The position numbers and the translations under genes are program-made. The notes beneath the pieces are model-generated. The model made no database searches. It worked only from the letters and a program-made list of their open reading frames with translations, and had not been told where the DNA came from. Of a DNA stretch of 64,000 bases, positions 17,384 to 26,034 are shown one piece after another (within the stretch, counting starts at the first letter, position 1; each line of letters starts with the position of its first letter). Source of the stretch: CADEED01 sp043747835 (GTDB taxonomy: Bacteria; Pseudomonadota; Gammaproteobacteria; Steroidobacterales; Steroidobacteraceae); NCBI GenBank assembly GCA_043747835.1, contig JAYTOK010000033.1, forward strand, positions 1 to 64,000. The letters are read 5' to 3'.

Positions 17384-17886
17384 GCACCGGCTCCCACTTC
17401 GACTTCGCGCTGGATCACGGCGAGCGACACCTTGCCGTAGTCGGCCGCGGTCGCGGTCGCCATCACGCGTTTCAACACGGTGAACGGGGTGCCTTTGTCG
17501 CCCATGATCGTGACTTCGCGGTCGGCGAGATCTTCCTGCGCGGTGTTGCGCAGGCTGCTGTCGACCTGCTCTTTCAACGCGAGACGCAACGGCTCGATGA
17601 TGAGCGAGGCAGTCGCGATGTTGACGTCCGCGACCTTCGCGACGACGCGCCCATTCACGAGCAGATCTTCAGTCGTCACCATCACGACCACGGTCTCGCG
17701 CGGCTTGAGCTCGGCGATGGACTGCGGAATCGTGATGTTCTTGGTGTTCGGGAGAATCTCGACGTCCGAGCTGTGCAGCAGCAGGAAGACGACGAGCATC
17801 GTCAGCATGTCGATGAAGGGCACGAGAGCCATGTGGCTGCCATGGTGTCCGCGCTTGCGGTGTTTCTTGATGCGGTACGGTGTCAT
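17380..17886 (-). CDS. ExbD/TolR-family biopolymer transport protein (copy 2)
   Basis: 168 residues: a short basic cytoplasmic end (KKHRKRGHHGSHM), one membrane helix (about 20-42) beginning ALVPFIDMLTMLVVFLL, and a periplasmic domain. The aspartate in the FIDM motif is the proton-carrying residue conserved in ExbD/TolR. These proteins pair with ExbB/TolQ to turn proton flow into movement of a TonB/TolA-like protein. Both ends overlap neighbouring genes by 4 bases. Its helix is close to that of the next copy upstream, but the periplasmic domains differ, suggesting two non-redundant subunits as in Agl-type motors. Confidence 0.9.
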   Translation of the reverse strand: MTPYRIKKHRKRGHHGSHMALVPFIDMLTMLVVFLLLHSSDVEILPNTKNITIPQSIAELKPRETVVVMVTTEDLLVNGRVVAKVADVNIATASLIIEPLRLALKEQVDSSLRNTAQEDLADREVTIMGDKGTPFTVLKRVMATATAADYGKVSLAVIQREVEVGAGA

Positions 17887-18419
17887 TTCCCGCCTCCCGC
17901 ACCCGCGCCCGTCAACGGCGCATCACCCACGGAGATATCCGGGAACAGCTCGACGAGCTGCATCCCGACACCCGCGCGGTTTTGCCAGACGCGAACGTTG
18001 TCCATGACCTGGACGAGTACGTCGTACGGAATGTTCGGCTCGAGCAGCACGCTGCCGGCCAGCACGGTCGGATATTTCGCCTTCACGAATTGCAGGTACT
18101 CGGAGAGTCCCTTGTAGTCGTAGTCGGCGCCCGTCTTCGGCAACGTCCGCAGGATGCCGGAATTGCGATCCGCGATTTCGATCCGGTCCGCCCGCACGAT
18201 CACCTCGAGATTCAAGCCCTTCGGAAGCTCCGGCACCGAGGAGTTGGGCGCCGGGAGATTCAGCTCGAGGATGTTCGTGTGGGAGAACACCGCCGTGAAC
18301 AGCAGAAAGAATACGAGGATCACCATCATGTCGATCATCGGCACGATGTTGAGGTCGTTGCGGCCCTTGTACTTCGCATGGTTGCGAATGGCGCGGGCGG
18401 CGAGTTTCGATGCAGCCAT
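17883..18419 (-). CDS. ExbD/TolR-family biopolymer transport protein (copy 1)
   Basis: 178 residues. The N-terminus is cytoplasmic and basic, followed by NIVPMIDMMVILVFFLLFTAVF, the single membrane helix with the conserved proton-carrying aspartate in PMIDMM. A periplasmic domain follows, ending in a Gly-rich tail (GAGAGGGK). It lies 46 bases after the ExbB-like gene and overlaps the second ExbD-like gene by 4 bases. Two ExbD-type subunits with one ExbB-type subunit in a single operon is the arrangement of specialised Tol/Exb motors, such as the Myxococcus AglRQS type, rather than of plain TonB systems. Confidence 0.9.
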   Translation of the reverse strand: MAASKLAARAIRNHAKYKGRNDLNIVPMIDMMVILVFFLLFTAVFSHTNILELNLPAPNSSVPELPKGLNLEVIVRADRIEIADRNSGILRTLPKTGADYDYKGLSEYLQFVKAKYPTVLAGSVLLEPNIPYDVLVQVMDNVRVWQNRAGVGMQLVELFPDISVGDAPLTGAGAGGGK

Positions 18420-18465
18420 CGATCGTTCCTCTGCGTTGCTAGTGGACGGCGGTCGAAACTAGCAA

Positions 18466-19164
18466 TCAGGCCGGACGCGGCGCGGGAGCACGCGGCGGCA
18501 ACCCGGCCTGCGGCGACGGGGCCGCGGGTTCGGAGTAACGCTCGGTGATCGAGTTCAGGAACTTCACGACCGCGATCTCGAGACTGTCGATGAGCGACGT
18601 GGTCTTCGCCTCGAGGAACATGTGCGTGAGCAGCAGCGTGATCGCGACGAACAGACCCGAGGCCGTTGCGTTCATGGCTTCCGAGATGGCTGCCGCGAGC
18701 AGCGAAGCTTTTTCGGCCGGGTTCGCCTGTGCCACCGCGCCGAACGCGTTGATCAGCGCGATGATGGTGCCGAGCAGGCCGATGAGCATGCCGATGTTGG
18801 CCAGCGAAGCCAGGTAAGGCGTGCGCTTTTCCAGTCGCGGCACGATCTCCAGCAGCGACTCTTCCATCGCTTGCTGAATGTCGTCACGGCGGCGCGCCGT
18901 TGCGAGGCGAGCCAACCCGTACTTCAGCACGGTGCCGATCTGCGCCTGCGAGTTGTTCGCGAGCGTGATGGCCTGCTTGAAATTGCCGGCGCCGAGATGC
19001 GGGGCGACTTCGTCCCACAGCGAGCGGTTGCGTGCGGTTTCGACCGTCAGATAGAGCCAACGCTCGATCGAGATGGTGACACCGACGACGAATATCAGGG
19101 CCAGCGGAAACAGTACGAACCCGCCGTCCTTGAAGAAATTGATGATTGTGTTGATGGTACCCAC
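18466..19164 (-). CDS. MotA/TolQ/ExbB-family proton channel protein
   Basis: 232 residues from GTG 19164, which has GAGGAG six to eleven bases upstream; the open frame extends 16 codons further but without a ribosome site. It shows three membrane segments: about 13-33 (FVLFPLALIFVVGVTISIERWLY), 118-140 (LASLANIGMLIGLLGTIIALINAF) and 158-185. A conserved helical MEESLLEIVPRLEKRTPYLA segment precedes the second helix, as in ExbB/TolQ. It forms the stator pentamer of an inner-membrane proton-driven motor. The C-terminus is a Pro/Ala-rich tail. It is followed by two ExbD-type genes and a TonB/AgmX-type gene. Confidence 0.92.
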   Translation of the reverse strand: MGTINTIINFFKDGGFVLFPLALIFVVGVTISIERWLYLTVETARNRSLWDEVAPHLGAGNFKQAITLANNSQAQIGTVLKYGLARLATARRRDDIQQAMEESLLEIVPRLEKRTPYLASLANIGMLIGLLGTIIALINAFGAVAQANPAEKASLLAAAISEAMNATASGLFVAITLLLTHMFLEAKTTSLIDSLEIAVVKFLNSITERYSEPAAPSPQAGLPPRAPAPRPA

Positions 19165-19244
19165 GAAAAACTCCTCGAAAAGCTGGCGGGCTCGAAGGGC
19201 CGAGCGCGCCAAGATTGCGTTACATAAGTGACAAAATCTGCGAT

Positions 19245-19688
19245 TTACTTCTCAGGCTTCGCCGCGGGCGCCGCCTGATTCGGCTGCAACGCTTCGAAGT
19301 ACCGGTTCTGTCGGCGAAAGACGTCACGATCGACCGGCTCCAGCACCTCGTCGAGCAGGCTGTTCACGGGACGCCCGACGAGATCGCCGAGCTCCGCACT
19401 GCGCCAGGGCACGATGTAGAGCACTTTCGGCAGTTCACGGTTACCCGTGATCTGCGAGGAATCCAGGTCGAGACGGTCTTTCGCGTTGCCCTTCGCCGCG
19501 GGCTTGGGGGCAGGCTTGTTAGCGGCCGCGGCGGCCGGCGCGGGCTTGTTAGTCGCCGCGGCGGGCGGCGGAGCCTGCGCGGCCGACGACGTGTTGACGC
19601 CCGGTTCGAGTGCATCGTTCGGCGGCGGCGTTTGCGCGACGGCGGCGGCGGCCAGCAGCAGTAGAGCGGCGAAAATGATCCTGGTCAC
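19245..19688 (-). CDS. Secreted Pro/Ala-rich protein of envelope-motor operon
   Basis: 147 residues: a signal peptide (IIFAALLLLAAAAVAQ), a low-complexity Ala/Pro/Lys linker (about 20-70, with repeated NKPAPAAAA-type units) and a compact C-terminal part (DRLDLDSSQITGNRELPKVLYIVPWRS onward). The C-terminal part is well ordered in composition and is probably a periplasmic domain, but I recognise no family. It starts 2 bases after the stop of the 1170-residue TPR gene, and the ExbB-like gene follows after 80 bases. By position it is a periplasmic part of the same complex. Confidence 0.75.
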   Translation of the reverse strand: MTRIIFAALLLLAAAAVAQTPPPNDALEPGVNTSSAAQAPPPAAATNKPAPAAAAANKPAPKPAAKGNAKDRLDLDSSQITGNRELPKVLYIVPWRSAELGDLVGRPVNSLLDEVLEPVDRDVFRRQNRYFEALQPNQAAPAAKPEK

Positions 19689-19690
19689 GA

Positions 19691-22600
19691 TCAGGCTCCT
19701 GGCGGCGGTGACGCCGTACCTTCGGGCGATGGCGAGGCTTCCGCTTCCGGCGTCGCTTCGGGCGCGGCGGCCTTCGGCTGCGACGCCTTGTTGCGCGACC
19801 TGAGCTCGGCGATCCAGCCGCTCACCGGCTTGTCCTCGCCCGTCAACTGCTTGTACGTCTCGAGCTCATTCTGCGCTGTGACGGGATCGTCGAGATACAG
19901 ATCGAGCAGCACACCGAGATTGCGGTGCGCCGGCGCGTAGGACGGATTCGCCTCGAGCGCCTTCTCGTACGCGGCGCGGGCCGCGGGAAACTTGCCGGCC
20001 TGGCGCAACGTGATGCCGTATTCCGTCCACGTCGCCGCATCCCAGCGCGCGCGCTCCGTGGCCTTGGCGAACGCGGCTTCCGCCTCGGGGAGCTGGTTCG
20101 CGTTGCGATACAGGAGGCCGAGATTCGCGTGCGGACCCGGCAGGTCCGGGTACGACTGCGTGAGCACCTGGAACTCGAGCATCGCCTGCGTCGGATCGCT
20201 GCGCATGAGCTGCATCGCGCGTGTCCATTCGCTGTTCGCGCGCGCGGGCGGTTTCGGAATGTTGTACGCCGGCGCGGCGGGGGCCGCGACCTGCGACCCG
20301 GCGACCGCGGGCCTGGTCGGGTCGGCAGGTACTGCCATCGTCACCGCCGGGTCCGGCGCTTTCGCCGGCGGCGCGGCGGGCACGAGCGCGTCGAACGACA
20401 CGCCGGCGAGCTCGGTCTTGCCGTAACGGGCGGGCTTGAGTTCCGTCAGCGCGGCGAAACTCTTCTTCACGCCGTCGTCGTAGAGCGGATCCGCGTCGCG
20501 CATGCGCTTCACGTTCAGCTCGTGCGTCTTGATCGCGTCCTCTTCGAACGGGAAGGCCTGCTCTTCGAGCAGCGAGTTGTATTCCTCGAGCTGTTCCTGC
20601 GGCAGTTTCTTCGGCCGTTCGGATTTGAGGATGTCCTGACCCAGCTTGCGATAGATCTCGGCGATCTCGTAGGTCGCGAGCGTCGTGACCTCCGCGACGC
20701 GGTAGTCGGTCGCGGTCTTGTACGCGTCGAGCGCGGCGGTCATCGCCTTGCGCTTCTTCGCGAGGCTGGTCTTGAGCGGCAGCGTGAGCGGGACGTTGCG
20801 GAATTCATCGCGGGCCGGAGAGGCCAGCGCGAGCTGCGACTTCGCGGCGAGGAACTGCGTGCGCGCGGTGCGGTTCGCACCGGCGTTGCGATCGGCCGCG
20901 ACGATCTCGCGCTGCCAGTAACGTTGTTTGTCGACCTGGCCGGCGGTGCCCGCGATGTCGGCGAGCTTCTGTCGCGCCTCGATCGAATCGGCAACCGGCG
21001 TCGGATACGTGACGACGAAGCGCTCGAGCATTCCGACGGCCTTCGTCGTGTTGCCGGCTTTCGCGTAGAGATCCGCGGCCGAGAGGTTGGCCTCGCGCTG
21101 GATGTCTTTCGATTCAGCGGGATTCATCGCGATGCGTTCGAACTCGACCGCGGCCTGACCCGCCTGCCCCGTTTCGCCGTAGGCGACGGCGAGCTTGCGC
21201 GTGACGTCCGCGTTGAATTCGCTCTTCGGGTTTGCCGAGCGGAAGCGCTCGAGCACCTGGATCGCGCGCGGGTATTCCTTGAGGTTGATGAGGCTCGCGC
21301 CCGCATCGTACTCGGCCTGCGCCGCGATCTTGGACGTGCCGGCAACCGTGGCGATGCGCAGGAAGTCTTCGACGGCGCCGAGATTGTCGCCCGCCTTCTG
21401 TTTCTGTTCGGCCTGGCGATACACGGCGGACGCGATGCGCTCCGTCAGATCCGCGCGCATCTTGTCGTTCGCGGGCAGCAGATCGCGCGCGGCGATGTAG
21501 CCCTTCTCGGCCTCGCTGAACTGCAGCAGGTCGAAGTTCGCCTGGCCGATGATCGTGTACGCGATGCGGCGCTTCGGCTGATCCGCCGGCGGCTGATGCG
21601 CGAGCACGAGGTTCGCGACCTCGATCGACCGCTGCAGATCCTGCGTCGCGAAGATGTCCTCGGCGGCGCGCGTGAGCACGCCCGCGCTATCCGGGTGCTC
21701 GGGGAAGCTTGTGCCGAACTTCACGCCCGCGTCGACCGCGGCCTTGTGGGATTCGGCCTTCTGCGCCGCGGGCAACGCGTCTTCGTACTTCGCGTACGAA
21801 CCGAGCGCGGCATAAGCGGCCGCCGCCGATCGGGAGTTTCGCGGGTAGTTGTACGCGGTCTTCGTGAATTCGGCGGCCGCGCCCTGGAAATCCTTCGCCT
21901 CGAACAGCGTTTCGGACAGCAGGTAGTTCGTGCCGAAGGAATCCGGATCGTCCGGGAATGATTCCAGATAGGTGCGGTACCAGCGCGCCGCTTCGAGGAA
22001 CTCGTCCGCCTTCTTCGACTTCTGCGCGTTCGCGTGGAAGAACGTCGCGACGTCCTTGAGGTTGAGTTTCAGTTCCTTCGCGATGTTCGGGTAGTCGGCC
22101 TTGTTGCGGCCCTGCCAGAACGTCGTGCCGTAGTTGTAGAGCGCGACGTACTCGCGCTTGCCCTCGAGCACGAGATCGGTGAAGCCGCCCTTGCGGTAAG
22201 CCTCGATCGCCTGCTGCGAGAGGCCCGGCGAGAACTCGCTGTTCGGCTCGCGCGTCGCGAACGCGCGATACACCGCGGCGGCGTCCTGGAAGCGTTCTTT
22301 CTCGACGTACAAATCGCCGAGACGCGAGTACACGATCGGCGCGTACGCCGGATTGCCGTGCCCCGAGAGGAATTTGTCGATGGCGCCGACGGAGTCGTCG
22401 TTGTACGAGAACGTGACCGCCATGACGCGCAATGTGTCGTCGGCGAGCTCGCGATTCGCGCGACTCATCTTGTCGAAGGAGATCAGCTTGCGTTGATTCG
22501 ACAACATCGAGCGGTCGAGCACGCCGGCGAACGACGGCAGGCTCTCGTCGTTCAAGCCCTGCTTGAACAGCGACCAGCCGTGCTTGTAGAGACTCTGCGT

Positions 22601-23203
22601 GAGGAATGGCGCCTTCTCGCCCTTCGAGACGACGTACTGGTACGCGTTCTGCGCGTTGCGGTAATCCTTGCCCGAGAACAGCAACTCGCCGCGGCGGAAC
22701 TGCACTTCGTCCATCTGCGACGACTTCGGGTATTTGCGCACGACGCTGTCGAGCGTGGCCAGCGCCTTTTCGGGCTGGCCCGTCGTTTCGTACGCGCGCG
22801 CGAGCTGGTAGAGGACCTGGTCGTTGCGCGGGTAGTCGGGATAGGACTTCAGCAGGCTCGTGTAGAGCTTGATGGCTTCCGCGCCCTGCTGGTCGATCGA
22901 CGACGCCTCGCCCTGGAAGCGATCGTCCTCGCCTGCTTCCATGTTCAGGTCACCGAGACGGCGCAGCGCTTCGGCGCGCAATTGCGGATCGGTCTTCTGC
23001 AATTCGAGGAATCGCTTGTAGTTGTCCATCGCGCGCGCGGCGCTCGCCTCGACCTTCTGGTCGGGCTGGATCACGACGGGCCGCGACGCGAGCTCGCCGA
23101 TCGTCTTCTCTTTCTTCTTCGGCGCCGCGGCGGCGTCGAATGCGAGGCCGGCACAGAGTGCGGCGACGGCAAAGGCGAGTAGTTTGGAACGCGGCGCGCT
23201 CAT
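19691..23203 (-). CDS. Large periplasmic TPR-repeat protein (1170 residues)
   Basis: A signal peptide (LLAFAVAALCAGLAFDAAAA) is followed by an extended helical-repeat body. TPR-type repeats are clear at about 70-230 (AEALRRLGDLNMEAG, DQVLYQLARAYETTGQPEKALATL) and at 1030-1110 (PHANLGLLYRNANQLPEAEAAF, TEYGITLRQAGKFPAARAAYEKALEANPSYAPAHRNLGVL), with divergent copies between. A Pro/Ala-rich tail ends the protein. Such alpha-solenoids act as scaffolds or peptidoglycan-spanning connectors. Its start overlaps the stop of the second TPR gene by 4 bases. Similar giant TPR proteins accompany TolQR-type motors in myxobacterial gliding clusters, which is the basis for the envelope-machine interpretation. 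Confidence 0.85.
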   Translation of the reverse strand: MSAPRSKLLAFAVAALCAGLAFDAAAAPKKKEKTIGELASRPVVIQPDQKVEASAARAMDNYKRFLELQKTDPQLRAEALRRLGDLNMEAGEDDRFQGEASSIDQQGAEAIKLYTSLLKSYPDYPRNDQVLYQLARAYETTGQPEKALATLDSVVRKYPKSSQMDEVQFRRGELLFSGKDYRNAQNAYQYVVSKGEKAPFLTQSLYKHGWSLFKQGLNDESLPSFAGVLDRSMLSNQRKLISFDKMSRANRELADDTLRVMAVTFSYNDDSVGAIDKFLSGHGNPAYAPIVYSRLGDLYVEKERFQDAAAVYRAFATREPNSEFSPGLSQQAIEAYRKGGFTDLVLEGKREYVALYNYGTTFWQGRNKADYPNIAKELKLNLKDVATFFHANAQKSKKADEFLEAARWYRTYLESFPDDPDSFGTNYLLSETLFEAKDFQGAAAEFTKTAYNYPRNSRSAAAAYAALGSYAKYEDALPAAQKAESHKAAVDAGVKFGTSFPEHPDSAGVLTRAAEDIFATQDLQRSIEVANLVLAHQPPADQPKRRIAYTIIGQANFDLLQFSEAEKGYIAARDLLPANDKMRADLTERIASAVYRQAEQKQKAGDNLGAVEDFLRIATVAGTSKIAAQAEYDAGASLINLKEYPRAIQVLERFRSANPKSEFNADVTRKLAVAYGETGQAGQAAVEFERIAMNPAESKDIQREANLSAADLYAKAGNTTKAVGMLERFVVTYPTPVADSIEARQKLADIAGTAGQVDKQRYWQREIVAADRNAGANRTARTQFLAAKSQLALASPARDEFRNVPLTLPLKTSLAKKRKAMTAALDAYKTATDYRVAEVTTLATYEIAEIYRKLGQDILKSERPKKLPQEQLEEYNSLLEEQAFPFEEDAIKTHELNVKRMRDADPLYDDGVKKSFAALTELKPARYGKTELAGVSFDALVPAAPPAKAPDPAVTMAVPADPTRPAVAGSQVAAPAAPAYNIPKPPARANSEWTRAMQLMRSDPTQAMLEFQVLTQSYPDLPGPHANLGLLYRNANQLPEAEAAFAKATERARWDAATWTEYGITLRQAGKFPAARAAYEKALEANPSYAPAHRNLGVLLDLYLDDPVTAQNELETYKQLTGEDKPVSGWIAELRSRNKASQPKAAAPEATPEAEASPSPEGTASPPPGA

Positions 23204-25323
23204 CGCGGCGGCTCCGGGGTTGGGGTCGTGTCGACACCGGGCTCCATTGCCGCGGGGTCGGTCGACGGCGGGGTCAACGACGGGTCGGTGACCGGCGGTT
23301 CGGTGACTGGCGGTTCGGTGACCGGCGGTGGCAACGCTTCCGGTTCCGTCGCGGAGGGCGGCGGTGCGCCATCCATCGGTGCCGGCGCCACTTCCTCGAT
23401 CTCACCCTGCGACTCGCCGCCATTCGCGGGCGCGACGACGGTGCCGCCGCCGAGCGCGGCGCGGTCGTAGATCGACGCGAGCGCGAAACGCGCCTGGATC
23501 TGGTACGTGCCGATGCGTTCCTTTTGCTGCTCGAGCTCGTTGCGCGCAAGACTCTCGAGCAACGAGTTCTGCATCTGGGCGACGCCCGCAAGCCGTTGCT
23601 GCGCGCCCTCGAGCCGCTGGCGCAACGCCTCGACGCGAGCGGCAAACTCGCCGTTGTTGTTGGGCGTGGAGCTGCGCGCCTTTTGCACGCGCACCCAGCG
23701 GTTCTGCGCCTCGCGCAGCGCCTGGTCGAGATCCTTGAGCGTCCGGCGTTCGTTCCACACGCGCGCCTTGAAGGATTCCGCGAGGCGCCAGTACAGCACG
23801 CCCCGCGCGAGCCGCGTCTTCTCGCGGATCACGTTCGTTTCCTCGTCGTTCGGCGCCGTCAGCAGCGCGGCTTCGAGGCGCACGATGCGCGCCCACTGGT
23901 CGCGCTCCGCCGCCGTGCCGAGCGCGGCGACATCCTGGCCGCCTTCGACCTGGTCGAGCGTGCCGCCCGCGGTCGCGCGATCCGTGCCGTACTTGTCGAG
24001 GCGACCCGAGCCGAGCACCGCGTCCGCCTGCGGCACGCGCTCGGCGTACGCGCGTTCGCGGGTGTCGAGCATGTCGTCGAAGGCCACGATGCTGTCGTGC
24101 CAGCGCGCGAGCGTTCCGCCGAGGAACGCGAGGTCGCGATAGTTCTTGAGGCCTTCCTGGAAATCATGGCCGGCGAGCAGGTGGTAGAGGTAACGCGACT
24201 CGGGAGCGTTCGGCAATTCACGCAACTGCCAGAACCAGCCGTAGTTGTCGTTCTCGTCGCGCCTGAGCAGCTTGTCGAGCATCGTGCCGTCGTTGATCTC
24301 GCCGATCGACGAATCGATGTTCACCGTCTCGCTGTCGAACGACGCGATGGCGCGTTCGTAGTTTTCCGCGGCCTGCGCATTCGCATTGAGCTTCGCGAAG
24401 GCGTAGGGAATCGCGAGGTATGCCTCCTGCACGGCGGAGTCCAGCAGATTGCGATCCCGCAGTTCCATCCACGGCGTGAGGGCTTCCTGGAACTGTCCGG
24501 ATGCGGCATCGGCCCAGCCGACACCCAGCAGCGCCTTGTTCGAGAACGGGCCGTCGATGCGCACGCGCTGGAGCACGGGCTTCGCGAGCTCCGGCTGATT
24601 GTTCTGTAGATAGGCGTACCCCAGCGCGAGGTTCGAGCGGTCGCGCAGGCTGCGCAGTTCGCGCCTTCCGGATTCGATCGTGCCGACGGCCGAGAGGAAC
24701 GGATCCGCCTCGGTGACGAGTCCCTTGCGGACGAGCGCGACTCCGAGGTTGTACTGCGCGTACGCGAGCCAGTCGGACTGGTCCTTGCGGCCGCGCCAGG
24801 CGTTGAGCAGGGCAATCGCTTCGTCGAAGCGCTGCTGACGCATGAGGATGTTGCTGAGCAGGTGCATCCGCTCGGCTTCGAGGTCGGCGGTGAGGCGGCC
24901 CCGCACTTCCTTGATGGCGCGCTCGGCGCGATCGAGGTAGCCGCGCGCGTACCAGATCTTGCCGAGATAGAACCACGCGCGATTGCGCACGCCTTCCGGA
25001 ACGGACTGCGTGAGCAGCGTTTCGAAACGATTGCCCGCTTCGTTGTGCAGGCCGAGCGACAGGTAGAGGCCGCCGAGCAGAAGCTGCGTTTCGGCGTCGT
25101 GGTGCGGCATGCGCCCCCACTGTTCATACGCCTGCAGCCGCGTGATCGTTTCGAAGTCCTGACCCTGGTAGTAATAGAAGAGTGCGTCGCCGAAATGCAG
25201 GTCGCGCACGACCGTCGGCGAGAGCTTGTCGACCTCGGGCTTCGCCGCGACGGCCTGCGAGAACAGCGCTGGCGTACAGAGCGCCAACGCCGCCACGAAA
25301 ATGTTGATTCCCTTCACGCGCAC
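23200..25323 (-). CDS. Periplasmic TPR-repeat protein (707 residues)
   Basis: A signal peptide (INIFVAALALCTPALFSQAVA) leads into TPR-like repeats, clearest at about 75-270: ETQLLLGGLYLSLGLHNEAGNRF, NRAWFYLGKIWYARGYLDRAERAI and AQYNLGVALVRKGLVTEADPFL. A coiled-coil-rich middle (about 480-610, LEAALLTAPNDEETNVIREKTRL onward) and a Pro/Thr/Glu tail with PPVTE repeats follow. It lies 12 bases after the coiled-coil protein gene and overlaps the 1170-residue TPR gene by 4 bases. It probably forms a second scaffold of the same envelope complex. The family is not one I can name. Confidence 0.82.
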   Translation of the reverse strand: MRVKGINIFVAALALCTPALFSQAVAAKPEVDKLSPTVVRDLHFGDALFYYYQGQDFETITRLQAYEQWGRMPHHDAETQLLLGGLYLSLGLHNEAGNRFETLLTQSVPEGVRNRAWFYLGKIWYARGYLDRAERAIKEVRGRLTADLEAERMHLLSNILMRQQRFDEAIALLNAWRGRKDQSDWLAYAQYNLGVALVRKGLVTEADPFLSAVGTIESGRRELRSLRDRSNLALGYAYLQNNQPELAKPVLQRVRIDGPFSNKALLGVGWADAASGQFQEALTPWMELRDRNLLDSAVQEAYLAIPYAFAKLNANAQAAENYERAIASFDSETVNIDSSIGEINDGTMLDKLLRRDENDNYGWFWQLRELPNAPESRYLYHLLAGHDFQEGLKNYRDLAFLGGTLARWHDSIVAFDDMLDTRERAYAERVPQADAVLGSGRLDKYGTDRATAGGTLDQVEGGQDVAALGTAAERDQWARIVRLEAALLTAPNDEETNVIREKTRLARGVLYWRLAESFKARVWNERRTLKDLDQALREAQNRWVRVQKARSSTPNNNGEFAARVEALRQRLEGAQQRLAGVAQMQNSLLESLARNELEQQKERIGTYQIQARFALASIYDRAALGGGTVVAPANGGESQGEIEEVAPAPMDGAPPPSATEPEALPPPVTEPPVTEPPVTDPSLTPPSTDPAAMEPGVDTTPTPEPPR
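23282..23326 (-). repeat. In-frame 15-base tandem repeat encoding PPVTE units
   Basis: Three adjacent copies of a 15-base unit (top strand GGTTCGGTGACCGGC, the first copy one base short of identical) lie inside the C-terminal tail of the 707-residue TPR gene. On the coding strand they give PPVTE-PPVTE-PPVTD. Such in-frame units expand and contract by slippage, so the length of this proline-rich linker may vary between strains. Confidence 0.8.
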
Positions 25324-25335
25324 GGGGACCGCCGC

Positions 25336-26034
25336 TTATTCCCAGTCCTTGATCGCGAACTCGGGCTGCGCGCGACGCTGACGGTCGGTGATCTTGAGCT
25401 CGAGATATTTGGCGCCGACGCCCTTCTCGAACTTGAGGTTGGCGCCGCGTTTGTAGTCGCGCTGATTGGGACCCTTGCCGCTGAAGAACGCCACGAGCTG
25501 GTGCTCGCCCACCTTGAGGTTGCCGAGGTACACACGGTGCACTCCGCCCTTGAGCAGCGCCTCGGCCTCGCGCGGCGTGTAGAGGTAGTTGGCGACTTCC
25601 TTGTTGTCGATCTTGAGCGAGAGCGCATCGAGCGCGAAGAACTCGCCGATGTCCATCGAGACGAACACGGCGACCTGTGTGTTCGCGGGGAAAAGCAGCT
25701 CTTCCTCGAGCACGAAGAGCTCGCGGTTCAGATCGACGACGTCCTTCTTCAGGTCCTGGACGGTTTCATCGAGCGCGCGCGTGTCGGCAGGCGGTTCGCC
25801 AGACGCGACCTCGGTGCCTTCGGGGGTGCCGACGATCGAAGCGGCGCCCGCTTCGGGGGTGGCTTCCGCCGGCGCCTCGTCTTGCGCGCCTTGCGGCGCG
25901 ACCGCGGGATCCGCTGGCGGCGTGACGGGCGGGTCCTGCGCGAAAGTCGGCGCCGCCATCAGGCAGGCGACGAGCAGGGCGCGAACCAGCGCGCGGACGG
26001 AGGTGGTGGTGTTCATTCGTATCACTCGGTTCAT
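25336..26034 (-). CDS. Secreted coiled-coil protein of envelope-motor operon
   Basis: 232 residues: a signal peptide (ALVRALLVACLMAAPTFAQ; ATG 26034 or the second ATG six codons later), a Pro/Ala/Glu-rich stretch to about residue 80, a short coiled coil (LDETVQDLKKDVVDLNRELFVLEEELL), and a beta-rich C-terminal domain to the KDWE end. The C-terminal domain contains a YLYTPREAEALLKGGVHRVYLG segment that looks conserved. I do not recognise a family. It is encoded between the redoxin gene (4-base overlap) and the 707-residue TPR gene (12-base gap), so it is very likely a part of the same periplasmic complex. Confidence 0.75.
   Translation of the reverse strand: MNRVIRMNTTTSVRALVRALLVACLMAAPTFAQDPPVTPPADPAVAPQGAQDEAPAEATPEAGAASIVGTPEGTEVASGEPPADTRALDETVQDLKKDVVDLNRELFVLEEELLFPANTQVAVFVSMDIGEFFALDALSLKIDNKEVANYLYTPREAEALLKGGVHRVYLGNLKVGEHQLVAFFSGKGPNQRDYKRGANLKFEKGVGAKYLELKITDRQRRAQPEFAIKDWE

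Noticed and set aside
19925..25323. Long plus-strand open frames (about 680, 380, 490 and 430 residues) across the TPR genes
   Set aside because: All lie opposite genes with clear TPR motifs and signal peptides. Their Arg-rich composition is the typical antisense shadow in GC-rich DNA.
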